In this document: positions 9,221 through 16,787 of the stretch, in pieces
How the letters are laid out: each line of letters opens with the position of its first letter
Numbering within the stretch: the stretch's first letter is position 1
Assembly (NCBI GenBank): GCA_946414805.1
Contig: CAMKPZ010000001.1
Location: 310,001 to 374,000, forward strand
DNA length: 64,000 bases
Origin: an uncultured Bacteroidales bacterium
GTDB taxonomy: Bacteria > Bacteroidota > Bacteroidia > Bacteroidales > Paludibacteraceae
Direction of reading: 5' to 3'
Translations under genes and position numbers: made by a program
Notes under the pieces: generated by a model
What the model was told of the DNA's origin: nothing
Seen by the model: only the letters and a program-made list of their open reading frames with translations
Database searches by the model: none

Positions 9221-11103
9221 ATCTTTTGTCTTTGAGCGTTAGCGGTCTTTTGTCTTTGAGCGCAGCGGTCTTTACTTCTTGTAGAGGCGATGAAGTGATC
9301 TATCCCACTATCGGCACACATGTCACGGACGAGATCCGAAATGGCGGGCTCTATGTCCTTTGCGAAGGAAATATGGGGTCTAACAAGGCGCGCATAGACT
9401 ACATGAATCTCAAGGAAGGAGAGTATTACGCCAACTGGTATGGCTGCCAAAACCCTCGTCAGATGAAGGAATTGGGAGATGTGGGAAATGATCTGCAGAC
9501 TTACGGAGGCCGTCTTTATGCGGTCATTAACTGTTCGCATAAGGTGGAAGTCATGGATCGGAAAGCGCGTCATATCGGGCAGGTGGAGATCCCTAACTGC
9601 CGCTACTTGGCTTTCCGTGGCGATAAGATGTACGTTAGTGCGTATGTGGGGTCGGTGGCTACGCCCGAACTGCTCGGATCGGTGTTCGAGGTCGATACCG
9701 CTACACTGGAGGTCACTCGCGAAGTAAAGGTGGGGCATCAGCCGGATGAATTGTGCATTGTGGACGGAAAACTCTATGTGGCGAACTCCGGAGGCTATCT
9801 CACGAACCGCTATGATTCTACGCTCTCTGTGATTGATCTGTCGTCTTTTACGGAGACGGAGAAGATTGTTGTCGGCATGAATCCTACAAGGGTGAGAGTG
9901 GATGATCAGAAGCACCTGTGGGTCTGCTGTCAAGGCAATTATAACGATCGGAAACCATCCGTCGTAGTGCTGAACAAAGGTCAGGAGATCCGGCGTCTGG
10001 GGATCCCTTGTGCGAACATCTCCATCTTGGGATCTGTCGCCTATATTATTGATAATGAGCAGCATAAACTGCGGGCATTCTCAACTATAGACTTCTCTGA
10101 ATTGGACCAACCGATTGATATCTCCGCCTTCGAGCATCCCTACGGACTGTTGGCTGAAACCGATGTTCTGTATATTACGGACGCCAAGAACTATGTCTCT
10201 TCGGGTGTCCTGCATTGTTTCGGATACGACGGCAAGGAGCATTGGATCGCAATGACAGGTGACATCCCGGGGCATTTATGCCGCGTAAGCGGGGAATATA
10301 TGCTCCATTCCGATACGGTGCAGCATGACACAACCGCGCTTTCGCCTTATATTTCACGTGTGTATGAATATATGCCTGCGATGGGGCAGTTTGTAAATGT
10401 CCTGCCGAAATATGAGGAAGGGGACGATGCGGAGTCCATGTGCCGCAAATGCGAACTGGCGATTGCCAATAATGCCGGAGGTATGATCTGCCTCGGTGGA
10501 TGGGGCGGTTATGTCACCTTTGGTTTTGACCACTCGGTCCAGAACAATGAGGGCTACGATTTGCGTATACTGGGGAACGCATTTCTCATGAGCGGAAACA
10601 GTGCATATGGCAGTTCCGAACCCGGTATCGTGCTGGTCAGCAGGGATGAGAACAAAAACGGCATCCCGGATGACGCCTGGTATGAACTTAAGGGTTCGGA
10701 GTATGACTCTCCGACGACTCTTCATAAGGTCGCGAAAACTTATACCCGCGAGGGCGACACACTCCGAAATCCCTTCCATACCCAGCCCTATTATCCGCAG
10801 TGGATAAAGGAGGAGAGCATTACCTTCACCGGTGCACGCCTTGCGCCGCTGACAGAAAATATCAGCGGCCAGTCCGTGCAAAGGATTTTGGATTACGGCT
10901 ATGCGGATAATAAACCCAACACAGATTTGACAGGAACAAGTTTTGATATATCGTGGGCTGTAGATGCGGATGGCAAATCTATTTCACTGCCATGCGTAGA
11001 TTTCATCCGCATCTACACTGCGGTTGACGAGACTTTTGAGGCTACCGGCGAACTCAGCACGGAAATCACAGGAGCCATCGATCTCCATATCGCAAGGGAT
11101 TAA
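9196..11103 (+). CDS. btuG: BtuG-like surface B12-binding lipoprotein with C-terminal cell-surface domain
   Basis: A 635-residue lipoprotein (lipobox AVFTSC). Residues about 50-370 form repeats of a YncE/DUF5074-type beta-propeller (GNDLQTYGGRLYAVIN, HQPDELCIVDGKLYVANSGGY, GMNPTRVRVDDQKHLWV), as in BtuG, which binds cobalamin with very high affinity and caps BtuB. A second domain (about 415-635) has CELAIANNAGGM, GGYVTFGFDHSV and DENKNGIPDDAW, a probable calcium-binding loop. It overlaps btuB by 25 bases. BtuG of Bacteroides thetaiotaomicron is mainly the propeller, so the extra domain makes this a longer variant. The signal peptide itself is built from a DNA repeat (9222-9274). Confidence 0.82.
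   Translation: MHNSRKILNLLSLSVSGLLSLSAAVFTSCRGDEVIYPTIGTHVTDEIRNGGLYVLCEGNMGSNKARIDYMNLKEGEYYANWYGCQNPRQMKELGDVGNDLQTYGGRLYAVINCSHKVEVMDRKARHIGQVEIPNCRYLAFRGDKMYVSAYVGSVATPELLGSVFEVDTATLEVTREVKVGHQPDELCIVDGKLYVANSGGYLTNRYDSTLSVIDLSSFTETEKIVVGMNPTRVRVDDQKHLWVCCQGNYNDRKPSVVVLNKGQEIRRLGIPCANISILGSVAYIIDNEQHKLRAFSTIDFSELDQPIDISAFEHPYGLLAETDVLYITDAKNYVSSGVLHCFGYDGKEHWIAMTGDIPGHLCRVSGEYMLHSDTVQHDTTALSPYISRVYEYMPAMGQFVNVLPKYEEGDDAESMCRKCELAIANNAGGMICLGGWGGYVTFGFDHSVQNNEGYDLRILGNAFLMSGNSAYGSSEPGIVLVSRDENKNGIPDDAWYELKGSEYDSPTTLHKVAKTYTREGDTLRNPFHTQPYYPQWIKEESITFTGARLAPLTENISGQSVQRILDYGYADNKPNTDLTGTSFDISWAVDADGKSISLPCVDFIRIYTAVDETFEATGELSTEITGAIDLHIARD
9222..9274 (+). repeat. Two-unit tandem repeat (24/23 bp) forming the btuG-like signal peptide
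   Basis: TCTTTTGTCTTTGAGCG occurs at 9222 and again at 9246, each followed by a variable TTAGCGG or CAGCGG, then a third partial unit TCTTTA. The array encodes LLSLSVSG and LLSLSAAV, the hydrophobic core of the lipoprotein signal. The AGCG-AGCGGTCT core is shared with copies in btuB and the btuF-like gene. Confidence 0.75.
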
Positions 11104-11172
11104 TCGAAGGAAATACGGTTTAACAACCTATTATAAATAAACTTTTATTAACCTATTAAAACAACAAAACAA

Positions 11173-11883
11173 ATGAAAAAATCAATTCTTTTTGTAGCAG
11201 CATTGGCTATGACTTTTGCTGCTTGTAATCAAAATGGCGAGGTAGTAGACAAGACCGTTGCCACATTTGAAGAGGCAGCTATCAGCCCGATGACTACTGA
11301 GAGTACTTTCAAGTACTCTGTGGACACAACCGTTTATCTGGAGAGCGGCAATTTTAAATGCCAGCAGATTGTATCTTACGGCGGAACGTATGTAGTGGGT
11401 GGTGTCGTTTCCAACCAAACTTCAACAGATGCAAAAGGGTTTGAGGACGCTTACAAATCCGCCAAAGGCGGAGCGTATGCCGGCAAAAACTATCTGGTTT
11501 GGTATGCAGACGCATGGACTCCGAATGCTATCATACTCAAATCGGCTGCTGAGGTACCGGGTATGTATGTATGCAACACGGCGTTAGTAGAAAACATGAT
11601 CAAGCTGGGCGATGGCATGTCCACCATAGCAGGTGGTTTTACGGACGATGACTATCTGCTCCTGACCATTACCGGCTCGTTGGAAGGCAAAGAGGTAAAT
11701 AGCAAAGTAGATTTCTATCTGGCACAGGGTAAGACAATCGTGACCGAATGGACCTATGTTGATTTGAGCACCCTGGGTAAGATTGACGAACTGCACTTCG
11801 CCATGAGCGGCACGAAAAGCAATAACTATGGCTTGACCACTCCGACCTATTTCTGTATCGACAACCTCGGTGCTAAGCAATAA
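11173..11883 (+). CDS. DUF4465 surface lipoprotein, candidate accessory B12-binding protein (BtuH-like)
   Basis: A 236-residue lipoprotein (signal with ALAMTFAAC). The body carries DUF4465 hallmarks: VVGGVVSNQT, a GG-Y-KNYLVWYAD block near residue 110, CNTALVENMIKLGD, and a closing GLTTPTYFCIDNL near the C-terminus. As I recall, some DUF4465 lipoproteins of Bacteroides B12 loci bind cobalamin at the cell surface (named BtuH); position between btuG-like and btuF-like genes supports the same role here. A 69-base AT-rich gap precedes it. Family call good, B12 binding inferred. Confidence 0.75.
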   Translation: MKKSILFVAALAMTFAACNQNGEVVDKTVATFEEAAISPMTTESTFKYSVDTTVYLESGNFKCQQIVSYGGTYVVGGVVSNQTSTDAKGFEDAYKSAKGGAYAGKNYLVWYADAWTPNAIILKSAAEVPGMYVCNTALVENMIKLGDGMSTIAGGFTDDDYLLLTITGSLEGKEVNSKVDFYLAQGKTIVTEWTYVDLSTLGKIDELHFAMSGTKSNNYGLTTPTYFCIDNLGAKQ

Positions 11884-11886
11884 TAG

Positions 11887-12954
11887 ATGAAACGGTTTTT
11901 ACCGATATTTGTGGTACTCCTTTGCTTTGCGGGCTGCGTATCGCAGCCTGCTCAGCAGGGGAGTGTGCCTTCGGGGAACAAGTACGCTACGGGATTTCAG
12001 ATCACGCCTACGGATACAGGAATGGTCGTGGAGGTCTTTCAGCCTTACCGGCGTGTCTGTGTGAAAGAGCCGATGAAACGCCTGGGGACCATGAGTACCG
12101 TTCAGGTGGGATTCCTCTATGCCCTTGATGCTATGGATTGTTTGGTTGCTGTCTGCAACCCGGAACTGATCTATACGCCTGTCAAAGGCGACGAGATTGA
12201 TCTGGGTGACTCGATGAAACCTTCTGCCGAGCGGGTTCTGCAATCAGGATTGGATGCTCTGCTGGCGGTGAACTACGGCCAGTATGACAATCTGGAGGCG
12301 GCGAGGCTGGAGAAATTGGGCGTTCTCACAATCTATATCAACGAGTGGCAGGAAGGATCACCTCTTGCCCGCGCGGAGTGGATTCGTGTCTTCGGGGCGC
12401 TTACAGGCCGCCTCCGCCAAGCCGATTCGATCTTCAATGAGGTGGAGCAGAAGTATATCAGTCTGTCAGAGAACGGAGTGAATGGTCTGTCAGCGAAGCG
12501 GTCTGTCAGTGAAGCGGTCTGTCAGCCTGAAGGGCGGTCTATCATGTCCGGCAATAATTTCCGAGGCACATGGTATGTGCCGTCCGGCAAGAACTATCTG
12601 GCGTATCTCTTCAAGGATGCAGGCGCAGAATATCCGTTTTATGATAACGAGCGTGCAACATCTATTCCCCTTTCCGTAGAAGAGGTATTGCATTATTTCC
12701 ACGATGCAGAAGTATGGGTCGGAGCCGGAGGAAACAGTCTGGCGGAGTTGGCTGAGATAGACGAAAAGCACACTTGGTTTGATGCATATAAAAACGGCCG
12801 TGTCTATAACTGGCGGCGGCAACTCAAGCCGGGAGGAGCCAATAACTTCTGGGAACGCGGAGTTGTACATCCTGAAGAGATGTTGGAGGATGTTATTCAT
12901 ATCTTGAACAATGATTCGGACTCTACGCTCCATTTTGCGCTTCGATTGAAATGA
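11887..12954 (+). CDS. btuF: BtuF-like substrate-binding lipoprotein of a B12 ABC transporter
   Basis: A 355-residue periplasmic binding lipoprotein (lipobox LCFAGC) of the class III helical-backbone type: MKRLGTMSTVQVGFLYALDAMDCLVAV opens the first lobe, followed by LQSGLDALLAVNYGQ and, in the second lobe, EVWVGAGGN and NNFWERGVVHPEEML. It should deliver cobalamin to an inner-membrane BtuCD. It starts three bases after the DUF4465 gene. In the linker after residue 195 a tandem DNA repeat encodes SLSENGVNGLSAKRSVSEAV, an insertion of low conservation. BtuC and BtuD genes do not follow; a terminator does. An iron-siderophore substrate is possible but the operon argues for B12. Confidence 0.8.
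   Translation: MKRFLPIFVVLLCFAGCVSQPAQQGSVPSGNKYATGFQITPTDTGMVVEVFQPYRRVCVKEPMKRLGTMSTVQVGFLYALDAMDCLVAVCNPELIYTPVKGDEIDLGDSMKPSAERVLQSGLDALLAVNYGQYDNLEAARLEKLGVLTIYINEWQEGSPLARAEWIRVFGALTGRLRQADSIFNEVEQKYISLSENGVNGLSAKRSVSEAVCQPEGRSIMSGNNFRGTWYVPSGKNYLAYLFKDAGAEYPFYDNERATSIPLSVEEVLHYFHDAEVWVGAGGNSLAELAEIDEKHTWFDAYKNGRVYNWRRQLKPGGANNFWERGVVHPEEMLEDVIHILNNDSDSTLHFALRLK
12461..12540 (+). repeat. Tandem repeat of GTCTGTCAG units inside the btuF-like gene
   Basis: GTCTGTCAG starts at 12461, 12485, 12501 and 12517, with a truncated GTCT at 12537, giving spacings of 24, 16, 16 and 20. The 16-bp units read GTCTGTCAGYGAAGCG. The array is in frame and encodes a Ser-rich linker. Its AGCGAAGCGGTCT junction matches the core of the btuB and btuG copies. 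Confidence 0.8.
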
Positions 12955-13001
12955 AAAACGCATAGAATGGACTCCTGTTGCTAACTACATACAGCAAAAG
13001 T

Positions 13002-13033
13002 GAGAAAAATCGTCTGTTAGGGCGATTTTTCTT
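13002..13033 (+). terminator. Terminator of the B12 operon
   Basis: AGAAAAATCG (13003-13012) pairs with CGATTTTTCT (13023-13032) in a 10-bp stem with a 10-nt loop; the distal arm supplies the T-run. It lies about 50 bases after the btuF-like stop. Confidence 0.75.
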
Positions 13034-13063
13034 GCGTATCTAAACAAAAAGCAGTAACTTTGC
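13032..13063 (+). promoter_or_regulatory. Bacteroidetes-type promoter of the rpiB operon
   Basis: The -7 box TAACTTTGC is at 13055-13063 and a -33 TTG at 13032-13034, 20 bp apart. The -33 element abuts the T-run of the preceding terminator. The start codon follows 61 bases later. Confidence 0.7.
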
Positions 13064-13123
13064 AGTCGATTTACGGAAGTAAAGTATAGCAAACAGAGTC
13101 TTTAATTCTAACACAATAATCTT

Positions 13124-13618
13124 ATGAAACCATTAAATGAAATGACTATCGCAATGGCAAGTGACCATGCAGGCTTTGGATTGAAATCGATGATCCAGCT
13201 GTTTCTGGAGCGCGAAGGCGCGAAAGTGGTGGACTTTGGCTGCCATTCGATGGACAACTGCGACTTCCCGGATTTCGCACATCCGATGGCTACCGCTGTA
13301 GAGAAAGGCGAATGCGATCTCGGTATCGGCTTCTGCTATACCGGAAACGGTATGAGTATGGCTGCAAACACCCATCCGGGCGTACGTGCAACTGTTTGTT
13401 GGGAAACACGTCTGGCGGAAAACGCACGCCGTTTTTTTAATGCTAACGTACTTTGCCTTCCTGCCGGCACGGTAGCTCCGGACAAGGCTTTGGAGATCAT
13501 TCACAAGTTCGTCACTACCGCTTATGTAGGCGGTGAACGATACGAGCGTCGTATTCACCATTTGGCCAATCCTAATAAATACAGAATCGAGAATGGCAAA
13601 TGGATATTGGAGGATTGA
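13124..13618 (+). CDS. rpiB: RpiB/LacAB-family sugar-phosphate isomerase
   Basis: A 164-residue cytoplasmic isomerase. ASDHAGF near residue 14 and PDFAHPMA are the family's substrate-binding segments; GIGFCYTGNGMSMAANTHPGVRA near residue 68 contains the conserved active-site cysteine and anion-hole glycines. RpiB interconverts ribose 5-phosphate and ribulose 5-phosphate; LacAB relatives act on galactose 6-phosphate. The usual CGTGxG is CYTGNG here. It heads an operon with an SLC13 permease and a porin-like protein; its stop codon lies inside a 7-bp repeat array. Confidence 0.8.
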   Translation: MKPLNEMTIAMASDHAGFGLKSMIQLFLEREGAKVVDFGCHSMDNCDFPDFAHPMATAVEKGECDLGIGFCYTGNGMSMAANTHPGVRATVCWETRLAENARRFFNANVLCLPAGTVAPDKALEIIHKFVTTAYVGGERYERRIHHLANPNKYRIENGKWILED

Positions 13619-13640
13619 TGATTTATAATTGATAATTGAT
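13613..13640 (+). repeat. 7-bp micro-array spanning the rpiB stop and permease start
   Basis: Four consecutive heptamers read GATTGAT, GATTTAT, AATTGAT, AATTGAT. The first contains the rpiB TGA (13616-13618) and the last provides the A and T of the permease ATG (13639). The array is the whole intergenic spacer. Confidence 0.8.
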
Positions 13641-15048
13641 GAAGAATTTTAATTTTAGAACATATATTTTAGCTCCGCTGACAGTGGCGGTAGTACTTTT
13701 AATGTGGTTCGTACCGGCCTCTTTCTTCGGGATTGAAGGTCTGACGGTTGTTCAGCAGCGTACGATCGCTATTTTCTGCTATGCGGCGCTCATGTGGATG
13801 TTTGAAATCATCCCTGCTTGGGCTACTTCTGTATCTACTATTGTATTTCTGCTCTTAGCCGTTTCTAACAAGGGCTTGACAAATCCCGAAATGGGCTCTT
13901 TGGTTAATTTCAAAGAAATAATGGCGGCCTTTGCGGATCCGATCATTATGCTTTTCTTGGGCGGATTTGTATTAGCTATTACTGCCAGCAAAGTAGGTTT
14001 GGATGTCGTACTTGCCCGTGTCATGCTGAAACCGTTTGGTACCAATCCCAAGTGGGTGTTACTGGGCTTCCTGACTCTGATCAGCGTAATGTCTATGTTC
14101 ATGAGCAATACGGCTACGGCTGCTATGATGTTAGCCTTTTTGGCTCCGGTATTGCGTACGCTGCCGGTGGACGGAGGCGGACGCGTGAGTCTGGCTATGG
14201 CTATTCCTATTGCCGCAAACATCGGCGGATTGGGTACGCCTATCGGTACGCCTCCTAATGCGATCGCTATCGGTCAGTTGTCCGCAATGGATATCAATAT
14301 CGGTTTTGCCGCATGGATGCTTCGTTTTGTGCCGATAGTGATTATCATGATTTTGTTTGCATGGTGGTTGCTGCAATTCCTTTTCCCCTTCAAGGCAAAG
14401 GATGTGAAGATCGTTATTAATACGGATGAACACCATGAAATGGACTGGAAATTCTGGGTGGTAACGATCACCTTTATCTGTACGATCTTATTGTGGATGA
14501 CCGGTGAGTTGACCCATTTGAATTCGAATGTAGTGGCACTTATTCCATTTGGCGTATTTGCATTAGCGGGCATCTTTACGCGGGATGATTTCTCGAAGAT
14601 CGACTGGCATGTACTATGGATGGTAGCCGGAGGATTTGCGCTTGGTACTGCTCTTAACAAAACAGGTCTGGCGGCTGCAATGGTAGAGGCTATTCCGTTT
14701 GGCAGTTGGTCGGCGCTTGCCGTGCTGATCATCGCCGGAGTGCTTGGATGGCTCCTTTCGAACTTCATCTCCCATTCTTCGGCTGCAAACTTGCTGATAC
14801 CTATTTTGACCGTTGTTGGAACCGCAATGAGCGAACAGTTAGGCGCTTTCGGAGGAGTAACAACGTTGCTGGTATGTGTAGCTGCATCCACTTCGTTTGC
14901 CATGCTTCTTCCTATTTCTACGCCCCCGAACGCGATTGCTTGTTCTACCGGTTTGATCAAGACAAGCGATATGGTGAAGGTCGGACTGATTGTAGGCCTG
15001 GTCGGTGTTGCGCTGTCCTATGCGGTATTGCTGATCTTCCCCTTTTGA
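13639..15048 (+). CDS. SLC13/DASS-family anion symporter
   Basis: A 469-residue inner-membrane permease with about 11-12 hydrophobic segments. The diagnostic SNT motif (FMSNTATAAMM, near residue 157), GGLGTPIGTPPNAIAIG near residue 195, and its second-half counterpart SNFISHSSAANLLIP and ISTPPNAIACS near residue 430 mark the two sodium/carboxylate-binding repeats. DASS carriers import di- or tricarboxylates, sulfate or related anions with sodium. I take the ATG at 13639; a TTG lies one codon before. An outer-membrane barrel gene follows 10 bases later. Confidence 0.9.
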   Translation: MKNFNFRTYILAPLTVAVVLLMWFVPASFFGIEGLTVVQQRTIAIFCYAALMWMFEIIPAWATSVSTIVFLLLAVSNKGLTNPEMGSLVNFKEIMAAFADPIIMLFLGGFVLAITASKVGLDVVLARVMLKPFGTNPKWVLLGFLTLISVMSMFMSNTATAAMMLAFLAPVLRTLPVDGGGRVSLAMAIPIAANIGGLGTPIGTPPNAIAIGQLSAMDINIGFAAWMLRFVPIVIIMILFAWWLLQFLFPFKAKDVKIVINTDEHHEMDWKFWVVTITFICTILLWMTGELTHLNSNVVALIPFGVFALAGIFTRDDFSKIDWHVLWMVAGGFALGTALNKTGLAAAMVEAIPFGSWSALAVLIIAGVLGWLLSNFISHSSAANLLIPILTVVGTAMSEQLGAFGGVTTLLVCVAASTSFAMLLPISTPPNAIACSTGLIKTSDMVKVGLIVGLVGVALSYAVLLIFPF

Positions 15049-15058
15049 TCGTACCTGA

Positions 15059-16507
15059 ATGAAATCAGAATATATGAGAAGATATAGTATTTTCCTTTTC
15101 GTAGTATTGCTTGGGCTTCCTGTTATGGCGGCGCAGGACTCTTTGAAGGTTGCAAAGAAAGAAGCGGTTAAATCCCATCTCAAGCAGCATTTTAAACCTT
15201 ATGGATTTTTCCGCAATTACTTCGCTTTTGATAGCAGGGAGTCTATCTCCGGAACGGGTGATTTGTATAATTACCAGCCGAAGGATGAGAACTGGAACCA
15301 GACGGAAGCAGAAGCAGCTGTCTCCGGAGTAGAACGGCAGGATCTGAATGCCGTTTCTACTTTCCGTTTTCTCTCTCTGACAACCCGTGTGGGACTGAAT
15401 ATTGTCGGTTATCAATGGCGGGGCACGGAGTTTGGAGGTAAGATAGAGGCCGATTTTTATGCCGGACTGAGCGGAGTGGGGGCTCAAACCCATAAACTCT
15501 CCGGCACTGCGCAGTTTCGTCTCCGTCAGGCGTATATGACGCTTGCATGGGACAGCCTGCGTATGAACGATAAGGATTACGCACGTGTGGATCTTTTGCT
15601 CGGACAAGCATGGCACCCTATGGCGGCTGATCTGTGCGATGCTATTGCATTGAACTCCGGTGCGCCTTTCGGACCGTTCTCCCGCACGCCGCAAGTGAAG
15701 ATGGATGCACGGCTCGGCAGGTATGTTACTCTCACCGGCGCATTCTTATGGCAGATGCAGTATAACTCCACCGGTCCGGAAGGACAGTCCGCAGAGTATA
15801 TTGCGTACTCCAAAACGCCGGAAGCATATCTTGGATTGAGTGTTCATACCAACGGATTCCTTATGCGTGCAGGTGCAGATGTGCTCAGTATCTGTCCCCG
15901 TCATACAGGATCTGTATTGGCAGCGGATGGAATCACGCCTGTTACAGTCAAAGTGAAAGACCGTATTACGACTGCTTCGCCTTTCCTCTATGTGCAATAC
16001 AAGAAAGGAGAGTTTTCCATCAAAGCCAAATCCATATTTGCTGAAGCGGGAGAGCATATGAATCTCAACGGCGGGTACGGCATAAAGAAAGTGAATGCAG
16101 ACGGTTCCTACGAATACACGCCAACGCGCAATTCTTCTTCCTGGATCAGTATTGTTTACGGAGGAAAAGTCGGTAATCAGGAAGGCAAGCATCCGCAGAA
16201 ACTGCAAGGAATCCTCTTTGCCGGTTATATCCGCAATTTCGGTACAAAAGAAGCACTGGTAGATGTTAACGGAGACGGAAAGATCGGCAAAGAAGAGTTC
16301 TTCATGCCCCGCGCCAATAATATGAATCAGATGTACCGCTTTTCACCGACTATTCTCTGGACGATCGGCAAGTTCCAACTGGGTTGTGAGTATGAGATCA
16401 CTTCTGTACAATACGGAAAAGGTTTGGGTAACGACGGTTTGGCGAAGAATGATCTTCACTGGGTTACGAATCACCGTGTGCAGTTAATGACCAAATATAA
16501 TTTTTAA
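15059..16507 (+). CDS. Outer-membrane beta-barrel (porin-like) protein
   Basis: A 482-residue protein with an N-terminal signal (RRYSIFLFVVLLGLPVMAAQ; the ATG at 15074 is an alternative start) and alternating amphipathic strands throughout (for example TTRVGLNIVGYQWRGTEFGGKIEADFYAG), ending in RVQLMTKYNF with a terminal phenylalanine, as barrel proteins do. FKPYGFFRNYFAFDSRES near residue 45 is, from memory, conserved in Bacteroidales porin-like proteins of unassigned substrate. Pairing with the SLC13 permease suggests passage of carboxylates. An EF-hand-like loop (DVNGDGKIGKEEF, about residues 401-413) is inserted between strands. Confidence 0.8.
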   Translation: MKSEYMRRYSIFLFVVLLGLPVMAAQDSLKVAKKEAVKSHLKQHFKPYGFFRNYFAFDSRESISGTGDLYNYQPKDENWNQTEAEAAVSGVERQDLNAVSTFRFLSLTTRVGLNIVGYQWRGTEFGGKIEADFYAGLSGVGAQTHKLSGTAQFRLRQAYMTLAWDSLRMNDKDYARVDLLLGQAWHPMAADLCDAIALNSGAPFGPFSRTPQVKMDARLGRYVTLTGAFLWQMQYNSTGPEGQSAEYIAYSKTPEAYLGLSVHTNGFLMRAGADVLSICPRHTGSVLAADGITPVTVKVKDRITTASPFLYVQYKKGEFSIKAKSIFAEAGEHMNLNGGYGIKKVNADGSYEYTPTRNSSSWISIVYGGKVGNQEGKHPQKLQGILFAGYIRNFGTKEALVDVNGDGKIGKEEFFMPRANNMNQMYRFSPTILWTIGKFQLGCEYEITSVQYGKGLGNDGLAKNDLHWVTNHRVQLMTKYNF

Positions 16508-16508
16508 G

Positions 16509-16564
16509 GATTGGTGGTTGGTAACTGGTGATTGGTAATTGGTGATTGATTATCTGTTATTGAT
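16509..16564. repeat. 7-bp micro-array between convergent genes
   Basis: Eight imperfect heptamers: GATTGGT, GGTTGGT, AACTGGT, GATTGGT, AATTGGT, GATTGAT, TATCTGT, TATTGAT. It begins one base after the porin stop and contains the stop codon of the minus-strand CWC gene (16550-16552). Confidence 0.85.
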
Positions 16565-16765
16565 CTCTTCGAGACAGGATCTACAGAGGCAATCGGAATA
16601 ATGCGTGCGGAGATATTCGCGCGCATTTTCTGTTAACCTGATTCCTACGCACTGGCAGAAGGGATCGTGGGTACAGACAAAAGACGTGCCGCATCGAGGG
16701 CACGTCTTTTTATTTACTATGTTTGCATTTACCATTTTGGCATTTACTATTTTTGCATTTACCAT
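16550..16765 (-). CDS. Cysteine-rich CWC-family small protein
   Basis: A 71-residue protein with CPRCGTSFVC, HDPFCQC, LTENAREYL and DCLCRSCLEEI: eight or so cysteines in the pattern of the CWC (cysteine-rich) family, probably a metal-binding protein of unknown function. The first 20 residues (MVNAKIVNAKMVNANIVNKK) are repetitive because they are translated from a 15-bp DNA array; the ATG at 16735 or a start nearer the first cysteine may be used. It begins 13 bases after the susA-like stop and is probably the last gene of the brkB-susA operon. Confidence 0.75.
   Translation of the reverse strand: MVNAKIVNAKMVNANIVNKKTCPRCGTSFVCTHDPFCQCVGIRLTENAREYLRTHYSDCLCRSCLEEINNR
16679..16715 (+). terminator. 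Hairpin with T-run, antisense within the CWC gene
   Basis: AAAAGACGTGCC (16679-16690) and GGCACGTCTTTT (16699-16710) form a perfect 12-bp stem with an 8-nt loop, followed by T and TTT. On the plus strand this is a convincing intrinsic terminator for the rpiB-permease-porin operon. On the minus strand the same bases encode the KKTCPRCGTSF segment of the CWC protein. Confidence 0.6.
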
Positions 16766-16787
16766 TTGGTCATTTGGATCATTTCGT
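16713..16787. repeat. 15-bp micro-array at the susA-like stop / CWC start
   Basis: Units TTTACTATGTTTGCA, TTTACCATTTTGGCA, TTTACTATTTTTGCA, TTTACCATTTGGTCA and a degenerate fifth. Units alternate, so a 30-bp higher-order period is visible. Being a multiple of three, the array gives a peptide repeat (VNAKI, VNAKM, VNANI) at the CWC N-terminus; it also reaches the susA-like stop codon at 16779. Confidence 0.85.
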
